Numbered from the stretch's first letter, positions 1 to 7,074 are shown. The stretch is 8,091 nt of DNA from Corallococcus sp. (GCA_023663205.1 JAMPHX010000061.1:1-8091); one strand, 5' to 3'. Notes: a model not told the origin generated them from the sequence alone. A program made the numbers and translations.

Positions 1-1
1 T

Positions 2-223
2 TTCCGTCAAGGCGACTTTGTCATTACTCAAGCAGAAGACGGATTGTTTGCCTTTTGCCGTAGCGACGGAAAAAACAAATTTGCCGTTGCGGTTAACCGC
101 GGAGCGCAAGACGCTTCAATAAGTTTGGACGGCGAATATTGCGATTTGCTTACAATGCGGACGTATTGCGGCAGCGCGGTAATCCCAGTAGATAGTGCGG
201 TAATATTGAAAAAGACAGCGTAG
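2..223 (+). CDS. C-terminal end of a probable GH13 alpha-glycosidase (5' truncated by window)
   Basis: An open frame runs from the window edge for 73 codons to a TAG stop. It reads FRQGDFVITQAEDGLFAFCR, followed by a stretch containing KFAVAVNRGAQ and ending near VILKKTA. This is the pattern of the C-terminal beta-sandwich of alpha-amylase-family (GH13) enzymes such as neopullulanase, cyclomaltodextrinase or maltogenic amylase: an 'R.G.f' opening, an 'l.aF.R' strand, a '.vavNrg' strand and a final 'v.L' strand. In this family the domain packs against a catalytic TIM barrel that cleaves alpha-glucan linkages; the barrel lies outside the window. The assignment rests on this short domain only, so substrate and exact family are open. 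The gene is separated from dnaG by about 600 bases and is unlikely to share its operon. Confidence 0.6.
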   Translation, partial: FRQGDFVITQAEDGLFAFCRSDGKNKFAVAVNRGAQDASISLDGEYCDLLTMRTYCGSAVIPVDSAVILKKTA

Positions 224-334
224 CAATCGATAAAAATTCGGACGCTTCGGAAAGTGCATTTTACAATTGGTTTAACCCGACAAAACGTAACAGGCAGGGA
301 TGATTAGGGTTTGCCGAGATAAGTATTGTCGGTA

Positions 335-365
335 CGGCGGACAAAATTTATCCGCCGCTAATTTT
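335..365 (+). terminator. Weak terminator-like hairpin downstream of the glycosidase gene
   Basis: A perfect 7-bp GC-rich stem (CGGCGGA at 335-341, TCCGCCG at 351-357) with a 9-nt loop is followed by CTAATTTT. It lies 112 bases after the glycosidase stop and would be the nearest exit for that transcript. The U tract is short and interrupted, so this is a candidate only. Confidence 0.3.
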
Positions 366-375
366 GCGGTACGAT

Positions 376-526
376 TTATAAGCGTACGCGCGCGTAATGC
401 TTCCAACAAGTCGTCCTTTACTCCGCATTCCTTGCAGTATGGTTTTAAGCGTACGTGCGCGTGATGCCCTGTTTGGGAAAGTAAACTGCGGACGGGATTA
501 AGATATGCTTTACGGACGTACGCGCG
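376..526. repeat. Degenerate motif repeated at exact 67-bp intervals
   Basis: CGTACGCGCG occurs at 383-392 and 517-526, and the one-mismatch copy CGTACGTGCG at 450-459, each exactly 67 bp from the next. The first two copies match over a longer span: 376-400 and 443-467 agree at 22 of 25 positions, including TAAGCGTACG and the trailing ATGC. The third copy shares mainly the core. TGCTTTACSGA at 506-516 and 574-584 gives a further near-repeat at 68 bp. The stretches between cores are not visibly alike. It could be a decayed tandem repeat or an array of protein-binding boxes. Confidence 0.45.
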
Positions 527-593
527 AGCAACGGTGACATGTAAATATCGTAGCCTATATGCCGCAGCAACAGTGCTTTACCGAGTATTCTAT

Positions 594-702
594 GCCTAAG
601 CGTTTTTTTTCGTTAGAGGCGTATTTTTATTAAAAGTAAAAACAGAATTGAAAATAAAAACAGTTTTGTTTTTACAAGCCAGTTGCAAATCGACGCTTAG
701 GC
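594..702. repeat. Perfect 10-bp inverted repeat enclosing an inner hairpin
   Basis: GCCTAAGCGT at 594-603 and ACGCTTAGGC at 693-702 are perfect reverse complements 89 bases apart, and a second long hairpin (636-675) lies between them. A T8 run (603-610) follows the left arm. No clear target-site duplication flanks the element and no transposase is present. It could be a small hairpin element, a structured 5' region of the dnaG operon, or part of the upstream transcript's end. Confidence 0.4.
636..675. other. 15-bp AT-rich stem-loop upstream of dnaG
   Basis: GTAAAAACAGAATTG (636-650) pairs along its whole length with CAGTTTTGTTTTTAC (661-675) when read as plus-strand RNA: 13 Watson-Crick pairs and two G-U pairs (645/666 and 648/663), with a 10-nt A-rich loop. 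On the minus strand the two wobble positions become A-C mismatches, which weakly favours a plus-strand RNA. No T run follows it, so it is not an obvious terminator. Confidence 0.45.
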
Positions 703-705
703 GCG

Positions 706-735
706 TTTAGAAAAAAAACAGGTAAAAAATATAAA
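706..735 (+). promoter_or_regulatory. Possible dnaG operon promoter
   Basis: TTTAGA (706-711) and TATAAA (730-735) are separated by 18 bases in a strongly AT-rich stretch, giving a SigA-like promoter about 80 bases before the dnaG start. The -35 match is poor, and in such AT-rich DNA several other pairs could be drawn, so this is the best of several weak candidates. Confidence 0.25.
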
Positions 736-820
736 ATTATTCAAAATTATTAAAAAACTTAGGGGATTTTTTTTCTTTTTTGTCAATTTACTTGAAGATT
801 GTATTTTTCGGAGAAAACAA

Positions 821-2590
821 ATGGCGGATTTCAGCGATTTTATCCGCGAGGTAAAGCAAGCCAACGACATTGTTGACGTTATTGCCTCGTATCTCGAAGT
901 TAAGCGCAGCGGCAGCAATTATTTTGCACGCTGTCCTTTTCACGGTGAAAAAACCGCCAGTCTTTCAATTTCCCGCAACGGGCAGTTTTTCCACTGTTTC
1001 GGATGCGGCGAATCGGGCGACGTCGTAAAATTTGTGGAAAAATACGAATCGTGTTCCTTTATGGAAGCGTTGGAAATGCTTGCGCGGAGAGCCAATATCA
1101 AAATGCCCGAAACGGAGCGTACAAGGCAGGATATCGATTACGAAAAGAAAAAGAAAAGGCGCGATTTGCTAAGCGCGATTTTGAAAGATACGGCAGTGTT
1201 CTATTGGAAGGCGTTTTATCTTCCCCAAGGCAAGGCGGCGCGCGACTACATGGAAGGCAGAGGCTTTACGTCGGATATTCTCAAAAAGTTTGGCATAGGC
1301 TATTCGCCCGATATGAATTCGCTAATAAACTATCTGGCAAAAAAGTACAATTTGGACGATTGCGTTGCCGCAGGCGTATTGCAAAAGCGCAAAAACGGAG
1401 GTTATTTCGATGCGCTGGCGGGCAGGCTTATTATACCGATATTCGACATAAACGGCAAAGTAATCGCTTTTGGCGGACGCGCTCTCGACAAACGTACGGC
1501 GGAGTTCGGCAAATACAAAAACACATCGGAAACGGAACTGTTTTTGAAAAAGAACAACCTGTATGCAATCAATTCCGTCAAAAAGGAAAAACAGCAGTCC
1601 AATTTGCCCTACATTGTGGTTGTAGAGGGGTATATGGATGTGCTTTCGATGTATCAAGCGGGGTTTGTGCGCGCAGTAGCAAGTATGGGCACAAGCCTTA
1701 CAGAACAGCAAGCAAAGTTTATACTGCGGCTTAGCGACCAAGTGTATATCTGTTACGACGGAGATGCCGCGGGACAAAAGGCAACCATTCGCGGAATGGA
1801 TATTTTGGCGGAACAGGGCTTGGAAGTGCGCGTTATGTCCGTCCCCGAAAAGTTAGACCCCGACGAATACATAAAAAAGTACGGTTCGGAATCTTTTGAA
1901 AAACTGATAGAGCAGGCATTGCCTTTGTGCGATTACAAATTGCGGATTTTGGAAGCGCATTTTCCGCTGACGGAAGGAGTAAACCGCAACAGCAATCTTT
2001 CCAAATACGTCAAGGGCGCGCTAAAAGCAATTTCCGCGTTGGACGACGAGGCTCAGGCTCACTATATCGAAGTAATTTCGCACAAGACGGGATATTCCGC
2101 CGAGTATCTCAAACGTAAACTTTCGGGCGGAGCGGAGGCTTACAGTCAGACGGACGACAAACAGCCGTCGGCAATTGAAGCGGCGCTGTACTACGTGGCA
2201 AGTTGTTTGCTTAGCAACCTCGACTTTGCCTCTCTCAAAGAAAAACCGCGTTGCGATACGGCGTTTTTGTCCAAAGTTTACGATTATTTGCTGGATTGTT
2301 ATTCCAAGGGAACGCCTGCGGAAACGGGAATGATATACACCGTGTGTCCCGACGCGTCGGACGAGGAGTATGCGTCAATATTAAGCAACAACTTCACTCG
2401 GGAAAGTTACGGCAAAGACAAGGAAATGTACGCCGAGTGCGTCAGAAAAATTGCCGAATACGACATAAAAAGTCAGCGCGAGCAGTTGCTTGCCGCTTCC
2501 AAACGTCAAGGGATAACCGATGACGAAACAAACGAAATATACTTGCGTATACAGCAGTTGAACGACAAATTAAACGCATTGTACGAATAA
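821..2590 (+). CDS. dnaG: DNA primase DnaG
   Basis: This primase makes the RNA primers for replication and is recruited to the fork by the DnaB-type helicase. The 589 residues match the usual length. The N-terminal CHC2 zinc finger has Cys38, His41, Cys59 and Cys62 (CPFH...HCFGCG). The catalytic core includes IAFGGRAL (215-222), and the TOPRIM domain has VVEGYMD with Glu269, DGDAAG with Asp313 and Asp315, and DPDEY (346-350). The last 140 or so residues fit the poorly conserved helicase-binding domain. The ATG is preceded by GGAG (810-813) with a 7-nt gap. Two spots depart from the common family pattern: EKTAS (43-47) where EKTPSF is usual, and FDALAGR (196-202) where YDRFR.R is usual. It is the first gene of the operon; rpoD follows after 12 bases. 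Confidence 0.97.
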   Translation: MADFSDFIREVKQANDIVDVIASYLEVKRSGSNYFARCPFHGEKTASLSISRNGQFFHCFGCGESGDVVKFVEKYESCSFMEALEMLARRANIKMPETERTRQDIDYEKKKKRRDLLSAILKDTAVFYWKAFYLPQGKAARDYMEGRGFTSDILKKFGIGYSPDMNSLINYLAKKYNLDDCVAAGVLQKRKNGGYFDALAGRLIIPIFDINGKVIAFGGRALDKRTAEFGKYKNTSETELFLKKNNLYAINSVKKEKQQSNLPYIVVVEGYMDVLSMYQAGFVRAVASMGTSLTEQQAKFILRLSDQVYICYDGDAAGQKATIRGMDILAEQGLEVRVMSVPEKLDPDEYIKKYGSESFEKLIEQALPLCDYKLRILEAHFPLTEGVNRNSNLSKYVKGALKAISALDDEAQAHYIEVISHKTGYSAEYLKRKLSGGAEAYSQTDDKQPSAIEAALYYVASCLLSNLDFASLKEKPRCDTAFLSKVYDYLLDCYSKGTPAETGMIYTVCPDASDEEYASILSNNFTRESYGKDKEMYAECVRKIAEYDIKSQREQLLAASKRQGITDDETNEIYLRIQQLNDKLNALYE

Positions 2591-2602
2591 GGAGAAAACA
2601 CT

Positions 2603-3655
2603 ATGGAACTTAACGAAAGTTTTTTGAATACGCTCTTGGCGGAGTGTAAACAAATTCAGGCAAGCGGCAGCGTAACCTATGACGACGTGGAATCCAAGTT
2701 GGAGAAACTGGAAGTTTCCGCCGAACAGAATGCCGAGATTTACAAGTTTTTGGAACAGAACGGCATTGTCTTTAAGGACGCATTTGAAAAGGACACGGGA
2801 GATTTGCTCAAAAAAGTCGGCGATGTGGCTGTGGACGACCCCGTCAAAATGTATCTTAAAGATATCGGAAAAGTGCCGCTGCTTTCGTCCGAGGAGGAAG
2901 CCGAACTTGCCCGCCGTATGATTGAAGGCGATATCGAAGCCAAACAAAAACTTTCCGAAGCCAACTTGCGCCTTGTGGTTTCCATTGCAAAACGCTATGT
3001 GGGCAGGGGAATGTTGTTTTTGGATTTGATACAAGAGGGCAATCTCGGTTTGATGAAAGCCGTAGACAAATTCGATTACACCAAAGGTTTCAAGTTTTCC
3101 ACATACGCAACTTGGTGGATTAGGCAGGCTATAACCCGTGCGATAGCCGACCAAGCGCGTACCATACGTATTCCCGTGCATATGGTGGAAACAATCAACC
3201 GTCAAGTGCGCGCGCAACGCGCTTTGTTGCAGGAATTCGGACGCGAACCGACTCCCGAAGAAATTGCCGAATATATGGGCATTACGCCCGAAAAGGTAGT
3301 GGAAATTCAAAAGATAGCGCAGGACCCCGTAAGTTTGGAAACGCCGATAGGCGAGGAAGAGGACAGTCACTTGGTGGACTTTATCGAGGACAACAAAACC
3401 GTTGCGCCTAGCGATGTTGCGGCTCAGACAATGCTTCGCGAGCAACTTATCTCCGCTCTGCACAAACTTACTCCGCGTGAAGAAAAAGTAATACGTCTGC
3501 GTTACGGATTGGACGACGGCAAACAGCGTACCTTGGAAGAAGTTGGACGCGAATTCAACGTAACACGCGAACGTATAAGACAAATCGAAGCCAAGGCGCT
3601 GCGCAAGTTGCGTAACCCCAGCAAATCCAAAAAACTGAGAGATTACCTCGATTGA
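2603..3655 (+). CDS. rpoD: Housekeeping sigma factor RpoD/SigA
   Basis: This is the primary sigma factor that gives RNA polymerase its promoter specificity. At 350 residues it has the compact Firmicutes SigA form without the large non-conserved insert of the proteobacterial protein. A short region 1.1 fills about 1-75, and region 1.2 begins at DPVKMYLKDIG (79-89). Region 2 carries NLRLVVSIAKRY (121-132), DLIQEGNLGLMKAV (141-154) and the -10-reading helix FSTYATWWIRQAI (165-177). Region 4.2 near the end has TLEEVGREF and the -35-reading VTRERIRQIEAKALRKL. The start is set by AGGAG (2590-2594), which overlaps the dnaG stop codon, so the two genes are probably translationally coupled. The dnaG-rpoD pairing is the conserved macromolecular-synthesis arrangement; rpsU is not adjacent here. 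Confidence 0.98.
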   Translation: MELNESFLNTLLAECKQIQASGSVTYDDVESKLEKLEVSAEQNAEIYKFLEQNGIVFKDAFEKDTGDLLKKVGDVAVDDPVKMYLKDIGKVPLLSSEEEAELARRMIEGDIEAKQKLSEANLRLVVSIAKRYVGRGMLFLDLIQEGNLGLMKAVDKFDYTKGFKFSTYATWWIRQAITRAIADQARTIRIPVHMVETINRQVRAQRALLQEFGREPTPEEIAEYMGITPEKVVEIQKIAQDPVSLETPIGEEEDSHLVDFIEDNKTVAPSDVAAQTMLREQLISALHKLTPREEKVIRLRYGLDDGKQRTLEEVGREFNVTRERIRQIEAKALRKLRNPSKSKKLRDYLD

Positions 3656-4287
3656 TAAAACTTACAAAAAGACAGCGTAAAATTGTAGATGCAATAGGCG
3701 TATGCGACGTTTTGTGCGACGTCGGGTGCGACCACGGTTACATAGGGGCGGCAGCAAAAATTCAAAATCTTTGCACTTACGTGCATTTTTGCGATATTTC
3801 CGCAAGCAGTCTTCAAAAGGCTCAAACATTGTGCGGCAAACTGCAACTTGACGGTTGCGACTTCAAATGCCAAGACGGTTTGCAATCTTTGCAATGCGAC
3901 GCGGCGGTTATTGCGGGAATGGGCGGATTGGAAATCATTTCCATTTTGTCGTCGGCAAAAACGCTTCCGCAAAGACTTGTTTTGCAACCTATGCGCAATC
4001 AAGTTGACTTACGCGCATATTTATGCGACAATTATTATATACAAAGCGACTGTAAGTTTAGAGACGGCAAGTTTTACGACTTGATAGTTGCGCAAAAGGG
4101 CAGCGATAAACTTTCCAAGCAGCAAATGCTGTTCGGCAAAACAAATCTCGAACGCATTACCGAAGAATTTACTGAGTATTTGACAGCGGAAAAGCACAAA
4201 TACGAGTCAATCGTCAAGTGTTCGCGCTCGCAGCAACCGTCGGAATATCTTGCGGCAATCAACGCCGTGCTTGACGGCATAGCGTAA
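3652..4287 (+). CDS. trmK: tRNA (adenine-22-N1) methyltransferase TrmK
   Basis: A class I SAM-dependent methyltransferase of the TrmK (YqfN) family, which makes m1A22 in bacterial tRNAs. The family N-terminus IKLTKRQ begins directly at the chosen start. The SAM-binding motif is DVGCDHGYIG (23-32), the second acidic strand is HFCDIS (45-50), the family signature IAGMGG is at 87-92 and LVLQPM at 109-114. The 211 residues are slightly shorter than typical homologues of about 230. The start is TTG and overlaps the rpoD stop as TTGA (3652-3655), with no strong ribosome-binding site, so translation probably depends on ribosomes finishing rpoD. At least nine cysteines occur in the first 82 residues, more than in neighbouring genes. 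Its position after rpoD is the usual Firmicutes location. Confidence 0.93.
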   Translation: MIKLTKRQRKIVDAIGVCDVLCDVGCDHGYIGAAAKIQNLCTYVHFCDISASSLQKAQTLCGKLQLDGCDFKCQDGLQSLQCDAAVIAGMGGLEIISILSSAKTLPQRLVLQPMRNQVDLRAYLCDNYYIQSDCKFRDGKFYDLIVAQKGSDKLSKQQMLFGKTNLERITEEFTEYLTAEKHKYESIVKCSRSQQPSEYLAAINAVLDGIA

Positions 4288-4292
4288 ATTTC

Positions 4293-4310
4293 GGCAAAAG
4301 ACAGTTTGCC
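4293..4310 (+). other. Small intercistronic hairpin between trmK and the zinc-ribbon gene
   Basis: GGCAAA (4293-4298) and TTTGCC (4305-4310) form a perfect 6-bp stem with a 6-nt loop in the 45-base gap. No U tract follows, so it is not a terminator. It might be an mRNA processing or stability element, or chance. Confidence 0.3.
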
Positions 4311-4332
4311 TGAATAATAAGGAGAACCCATC

Positions 4333-5034
4333 ATGGAAAAGATATTGGAATATCAAAAAATCGACGGCGAACTGCGCCGAATCAAACGCGACCTCGAAAA
4401 AAACGAAGTACGTATGCGCGGAAAAAAACTTAACGCTATGCGTCAGGAAATGGAAGATACCGTTGTTAAGTTGGAAGCCAAAGCATCTGAACTAAAAACA
4501 ACGCTTGCGGGTTTGGATAAGTTAAGCGAAGATATTTCCGCAAGTATCGAGGAATATCAACACGCGGTAAAAGATATTGAGGATATTGACGAACTTAACT
4601 ACCTCAAAAAGAAAATTGCTACGCAGTCGGACGCTCTTGCAAACGCCGAACGCGATTGCAAAAACATTATTCGCGATTGCGACGAAATTTCCAAAAAATA
4701 CGCCGAAGTATCTGGAAAACTTCCTCGTATAGTTTCGGAGTATGCCAAATGCAACGAGGAGTTTACCAAAGTAACTGCCGAAGTAGAACCGCAGATAAGA
4801 GAACTGAGAAAAAAGCAAAACGATTTGGAAAAGCAATTGGACGGCGACAAATATTTGGAATTGTACAAAAAGGTGCGTTCGCAAAACATTTACCCCGTAT
4901 TTGTGGGACTTATGGAACCGTCCCGCTGCGGCGGCTGCCGAATGGACATTTCCGGCGCTTCGCTCGGCAGACTTGCTGAAAAAGGTTTTACGCGCTGCGA
5001 ACACTGCGGAAGAATTATCTGCAAGCAAAAGTGA
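4333..5034 (+). CDS. Coiled-coil C4-type zinc-ribbon protein (COG1579 family)
   Basis: The 233-residue protein has a long charged helical region (about 1-185, rich in Glu, Lys and Leu and predicted to form a coiled coil) followed by a C-terminal zinc ribbon. The likely zinc ligands are Cys199, Cys202, Cys222 and Cys225 (CGGC and CEHC), with an extra Cys at 230. This matches the family with an N-terminal coiled coil and a zf-RING_7 ribbon. Members are widespread, and a nucleic-acid-associated role is suspected but not firmly established. The start is set by AAGGAG (4319-4324), 8 bases before the ATG. In many Firmicutes a Nif3-family gene lies between trmK and this gene; here only 45 bases separate them. 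It is the last gene of the operon. Confidence 0.88.
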   Translation: MEKILEYQKIDGELRRIKRDLEKNEVRMRGKKLNAMRQEMEDTVVKLEAKASELKTTLAGLDKLSEDISASIEEYQHAVKDIEDIDELNYLKKKIATQSDALANAERDCKNIIRDCDEISKKYAEVSGKLPRIVSEYAKCNEEFTKVTAEVEPQIRELRKKQNDLEKQLDGDKYLELYKKVRSQNIYPVFVGLMEPSRCGGCRMDISGASLGRLAEKGFTRCEHCGRIICKQK

Positions 5035-5080
5035 CGCCTCTGCATAGTGCAAAAGCCGCAATGCAATTACTTTTGTATCG

Positions 5081-5094
5081 ATTGCCGCGGCAAT
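5081..5094. repeat. 14-bp perfect palindrome
   Basis: ATTGCCGCGGCAAT is a perfect palindrome in the untranslated stretch between the zinc-ribbon stop and the operon terminator. It could be a dimeric regulator site or chance. Nearby CCGCAAT (5056-5062) and ATTGCGG (5093-5099) are also complementary. I see no gene in 5035-5196. Confidence 0.35.
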
Positions 5095-5196
5095 TGCGGA
5101 ACGGTAAATAAAAACAGTTTGTGCAGACATCGTCAGACAGTGCAAAATTATAAAATAGAACTGCTGAGAAATTTGTATTTTCGCTCAATTTGAAGA

Positions 5197-5233
5197 AACC
5201 CCCTCGAACTTATTTCGAGGGGGTTGTATTTTT
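5197..5233 (+). terminator. Rho-independent terminator of the dnaG operon
   Basis: AACCCCCTCGAA (5197-5208) pairs perfectly with TTCGAGGGGGTT (5214-5225), giving a 12-bp stem with a 5-nt loop, followed by GTATTTTT on the plus strand. It sits 162 bases after the last stop of the operon. On the minus strand the hairpin is followed by only UUUCUUC, so it may also weakly stop transcription arriving from uraA. Confidence 0.93.
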
Positions 5234-5311
5234 ATGAAATATACTTTTATTTAAACTCGTGATATTTGACGGTCAAACATTTATTGCGGTCAACTTTCCG
5301 TTATTACAAAA

Positions 5312-5372
5312 GCCGTTTTGCCGACAATCCGAGCGGCGGGGCATTCCCGCGCTATGTTTTTGTTTAAACGGC
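5312..5372 (-). terminator. Possible terminator downstream of uraA
   Basis: Read on the minus strand, GCCGTTT (5372-5366) can pair with AAACGGC (5318-5312), followed by UUUUGUAAU. The 47-base loop contains its own 5-bp GC-rich hairpin (GCGGG at 5336-5340, CCCGC at 5346-5350). A long-loop terminator is possible but weaker than the one at 5197-5233. Nothing else recognisable lies in 5234-5426. Confidence 0.3.
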
Positions 5373-5426
5373 ATAAGCCTCGTGTTTGCGCGTTAGCGGT
5401 ACGCCTTGTTTGAGCATATAGAAATA

Positions 5427-6899
5427 TTATTCCGCTTGTTTCGTCGCAGTTTCTTCGGGCGCGTCTTTTTGTTTTTCGGATTGTTTCTTTTTGCCTATGC
5501 CGCAAAGCACGTTGGTTAATATGCCGAGTATCAATGCGCAGGCGACGGACGTAATTGTAATATCGCCTATCGTTATTTTAAGTCCGCCTATGCCTGCAAT
5601 AAGTATTACCGAAGCGGTAAACAGATTGCGGCTGTCGCCGAGGTCAACGGGTTGCAGCATTTTGAGTCCCGATACGGCAATGAATCCGTATAGAGCCATA
5701 CACACTCCGCCCATTACGCAATTGGGTATTGTAGCAAGAAACGTCACAAACGGTCCCACAAACGATATTGCAATGGCAAGCAGTGCGGTTGTAAAACTTG
5801 TCGCAACCGACGCATTGCCCGATATTGCAACGCAGGCAACGGCTTCGCCGTAGGTTGTATTGGGGCAGCCTCCGAACAATGCTCCCGCAATAGAGCCTAC
5901 TCCGTCGCCGAGTAGCGTGCGTTTGAGCCCCGGTTCGGCAAGAAGGTCGTGTCCTATTACCGACGACAGATTTTTGTGGTCGGCAATATGTTCGGCAAAT
6001 ACTACAAACGCAACGGGTATATATGCGACGGCAATCGTGCCTATGTACTGTCCGATGTTTGCATTGCCGTAGTCGCCGTCAAAGGCATTTAGGAATGCAA
6101 AGTTTTGGGGATACCACTCGATATTTTGGAATTTTCCGAAATCTATTACTTTCAGCGCGTCTATGTCGGCGGCAAATCCGATACCCGTAAATATTGCGGC
6201 AACGGCATAGCCTGCCGCTATTCCTATAATAAACGGTATAAGTTTGAGCGTCTTTTTGCCGTAAACCGAGCATACTATCGTAACCGCAAGCGTAATAAGT
6301 CCGCACAAAAGAGCGATGTAGGGCGAACACAGCATTTCCGCAACGGGCTTTTCCACGATAGTAAGAGTGCCGTTGACGTTTTCCGCAACCTCTTTGATAA
6401 CCGTTTTCATTACGCTGCCTTTCATAAGGTCGCCTATTGCGTTGCCGGCAAGCGACAGTCCGATAATGGCAACGGTAGGACCTATTACGACGGGCGGCAT
6501 TATTTTGTTAATCCAGTTTACGCCTGCAAATTTTACAATCAACGCTATTACCACATACACAAGTCCCGCAAAGACTGCGCCGATAATAAGTCCCAAATAG
6601 CCGAGCGACGCGGTGGCAGCGCCGGCAAACGCCGTGGCCATCGAACCCAAGAAGGCAAACGACGAACCGAGGAATACGGGACTTTTAAATTTGGTAAACA
6701 GCAAATACACAAGCGTGCCTACCCCCGCTCCGAACAACGCCGCCGATTGCGACATGGGCGTAAAGCCCTCCGGCATCGAACTGTTGATTACCGCGGGTAC
6801 GGCAATGGTGGCGGCAAGTATCGCAAGCAATTGCTGCAATGCAAAGACTATTACTTTGCCTATCGGCGGTCTGTCGCCGACTTTGTATACGAGTTCCAT
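5427..6899 (-). CDS. uraA: Uracil permease (NCS2 family)
   Basis: An inner-membrane nucleobase:proton symporter of 490 residues with the many hydrophobic segments expected of the 14-helix NCS2 fold. Family marks are GSSFAF (78-83), FAEH with Glu303 (aligning with uracil-binding Glu241 of E. coli UraA), PNTTYGE with Glu352 (aligning with Glu290), and MGGVCMALYGFIAVSG near the C-terminus. Two positions differ from E. coli UraA: Gln23 stands where the first-helix His24 is expected (LQQLLA), and Asp307 stands where His245 is expected (EHIADH). It is about 60 residues longer than E. coli UraA, with extra sequence around 165-190 and 250-285 and a charged, probably cytoplasmic tail. AAGGAG (6911-6916) lies 11 bases before the ATG. 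It follows upp, which fits uptake plus salvage of uracil. Xanthine transport is a less likely alternative. Confidence 0.9.
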   Translation of the reverse strand: MELVYKVGDRPPIGKVIVFALQQLLAILAATIAVPAVINSSMPEGFTPMSQSAALFGAGVGTLVYLLFTKFKSPVFLGSSFAFLGSMATAFAGAATASLGYLGLIIGAVFAGLVYVVIALIVKFAGVNWINKIMPPVVIGPTVAIIGLSLAGNAIGDLMKGSVMKTVIKEVAENVNGTLTIVEKPVAEMLCSPYIALLCGLITLAVTIVCSVYGKKTLKLIPFIIGIAAGYAVAAIFTGIGFAADIDALKVIDFGKFQNIEWYPQNFAFLNAFDGDYGNANIGQYIGTIAVAYIPVAFVVFAEHIADHKNLSSVIGHDLLAEPGLKRTLLGDGVGSIAGALFGGCPNTTYGEAVACVAISGNASVATSFTTALLAIAISFVGPFVTFLATIPNCVMGGVCMALYGFIAVSGLKMLQPVDLGDSRNLFTASVILIAGIGGLKITIGDITITSVACALILGILTNVLCGIGKKKQSEKQKDAPEETATKQAE

Positions 6900-7043
6900 A
6901 GTTTTTTTCTCTCCTTTTGTTTATTTTCTAAATAGCGGTTTCGGCTTGGTGTACGTAATTGTCGTTAGTTATCTGCGCGTAACAAATACCGCGTGCATTT
7001 ACATCTTCGTCGCCTGCAAATCGCATTTTAGTTTATTTATTTC

Positions 7044-7074
7044 AAAAATAAATACGGCAAAACCGCCGTATTTA
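7044..7074 (-). terminator. Terminator between upp and uraA, possible attenuator
   Basis: On the minus strand TAAATACGGC (7074-7065) pairs perfectly with GCCGTATTTA (7058-7049), a 10-bp stem with a 6-nt loop, followed directly by UUUUU. It would end upp transcription or regulate read-through into uraA, which starts about 145 bases further on. No convincing promoter was found between this terminator and uraA. Confidence 0.75.

Noticed and set aside
376..526. CRISPR array suggested by the 67-bp period
   Set aside because: Only three copies, too diverged from each other, no near-identical repeats and no cas genes in the window.
780..807. Alternative dnaG promoter TTGTCA (780-785) with TATTTT (802-807)
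   Set aside because: Transcription would begin on or after the Shine-Dalgarno at 810-813, leaving no usable ribosome-binding site.
2570..3583. Long open frame of 337 codons on the minus strand opposite rpoD
   Set aside because: It lies over an unmistakable sigma factor gene, its translation is rich in Phe, His and Tyr with no family motif, and it has no ribosome-binding site; it is a by-product of codon use in rpoD.
5035..5426. RNA gene (RNase P RNA or tRNA) in the convergent gap
   Set aside because: No tRNA T-loop signature and no conserved RNase P core motif are visible; the stretch before the terminator is too short for RNase P RNA.
6105..6935. Open frame of 276 codons on the plus strand opposite uraA
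   Set aside because: The translation is dominated by Arg, Tyr and Lys with no domain, and it overlaps a clear permease on the other strand.
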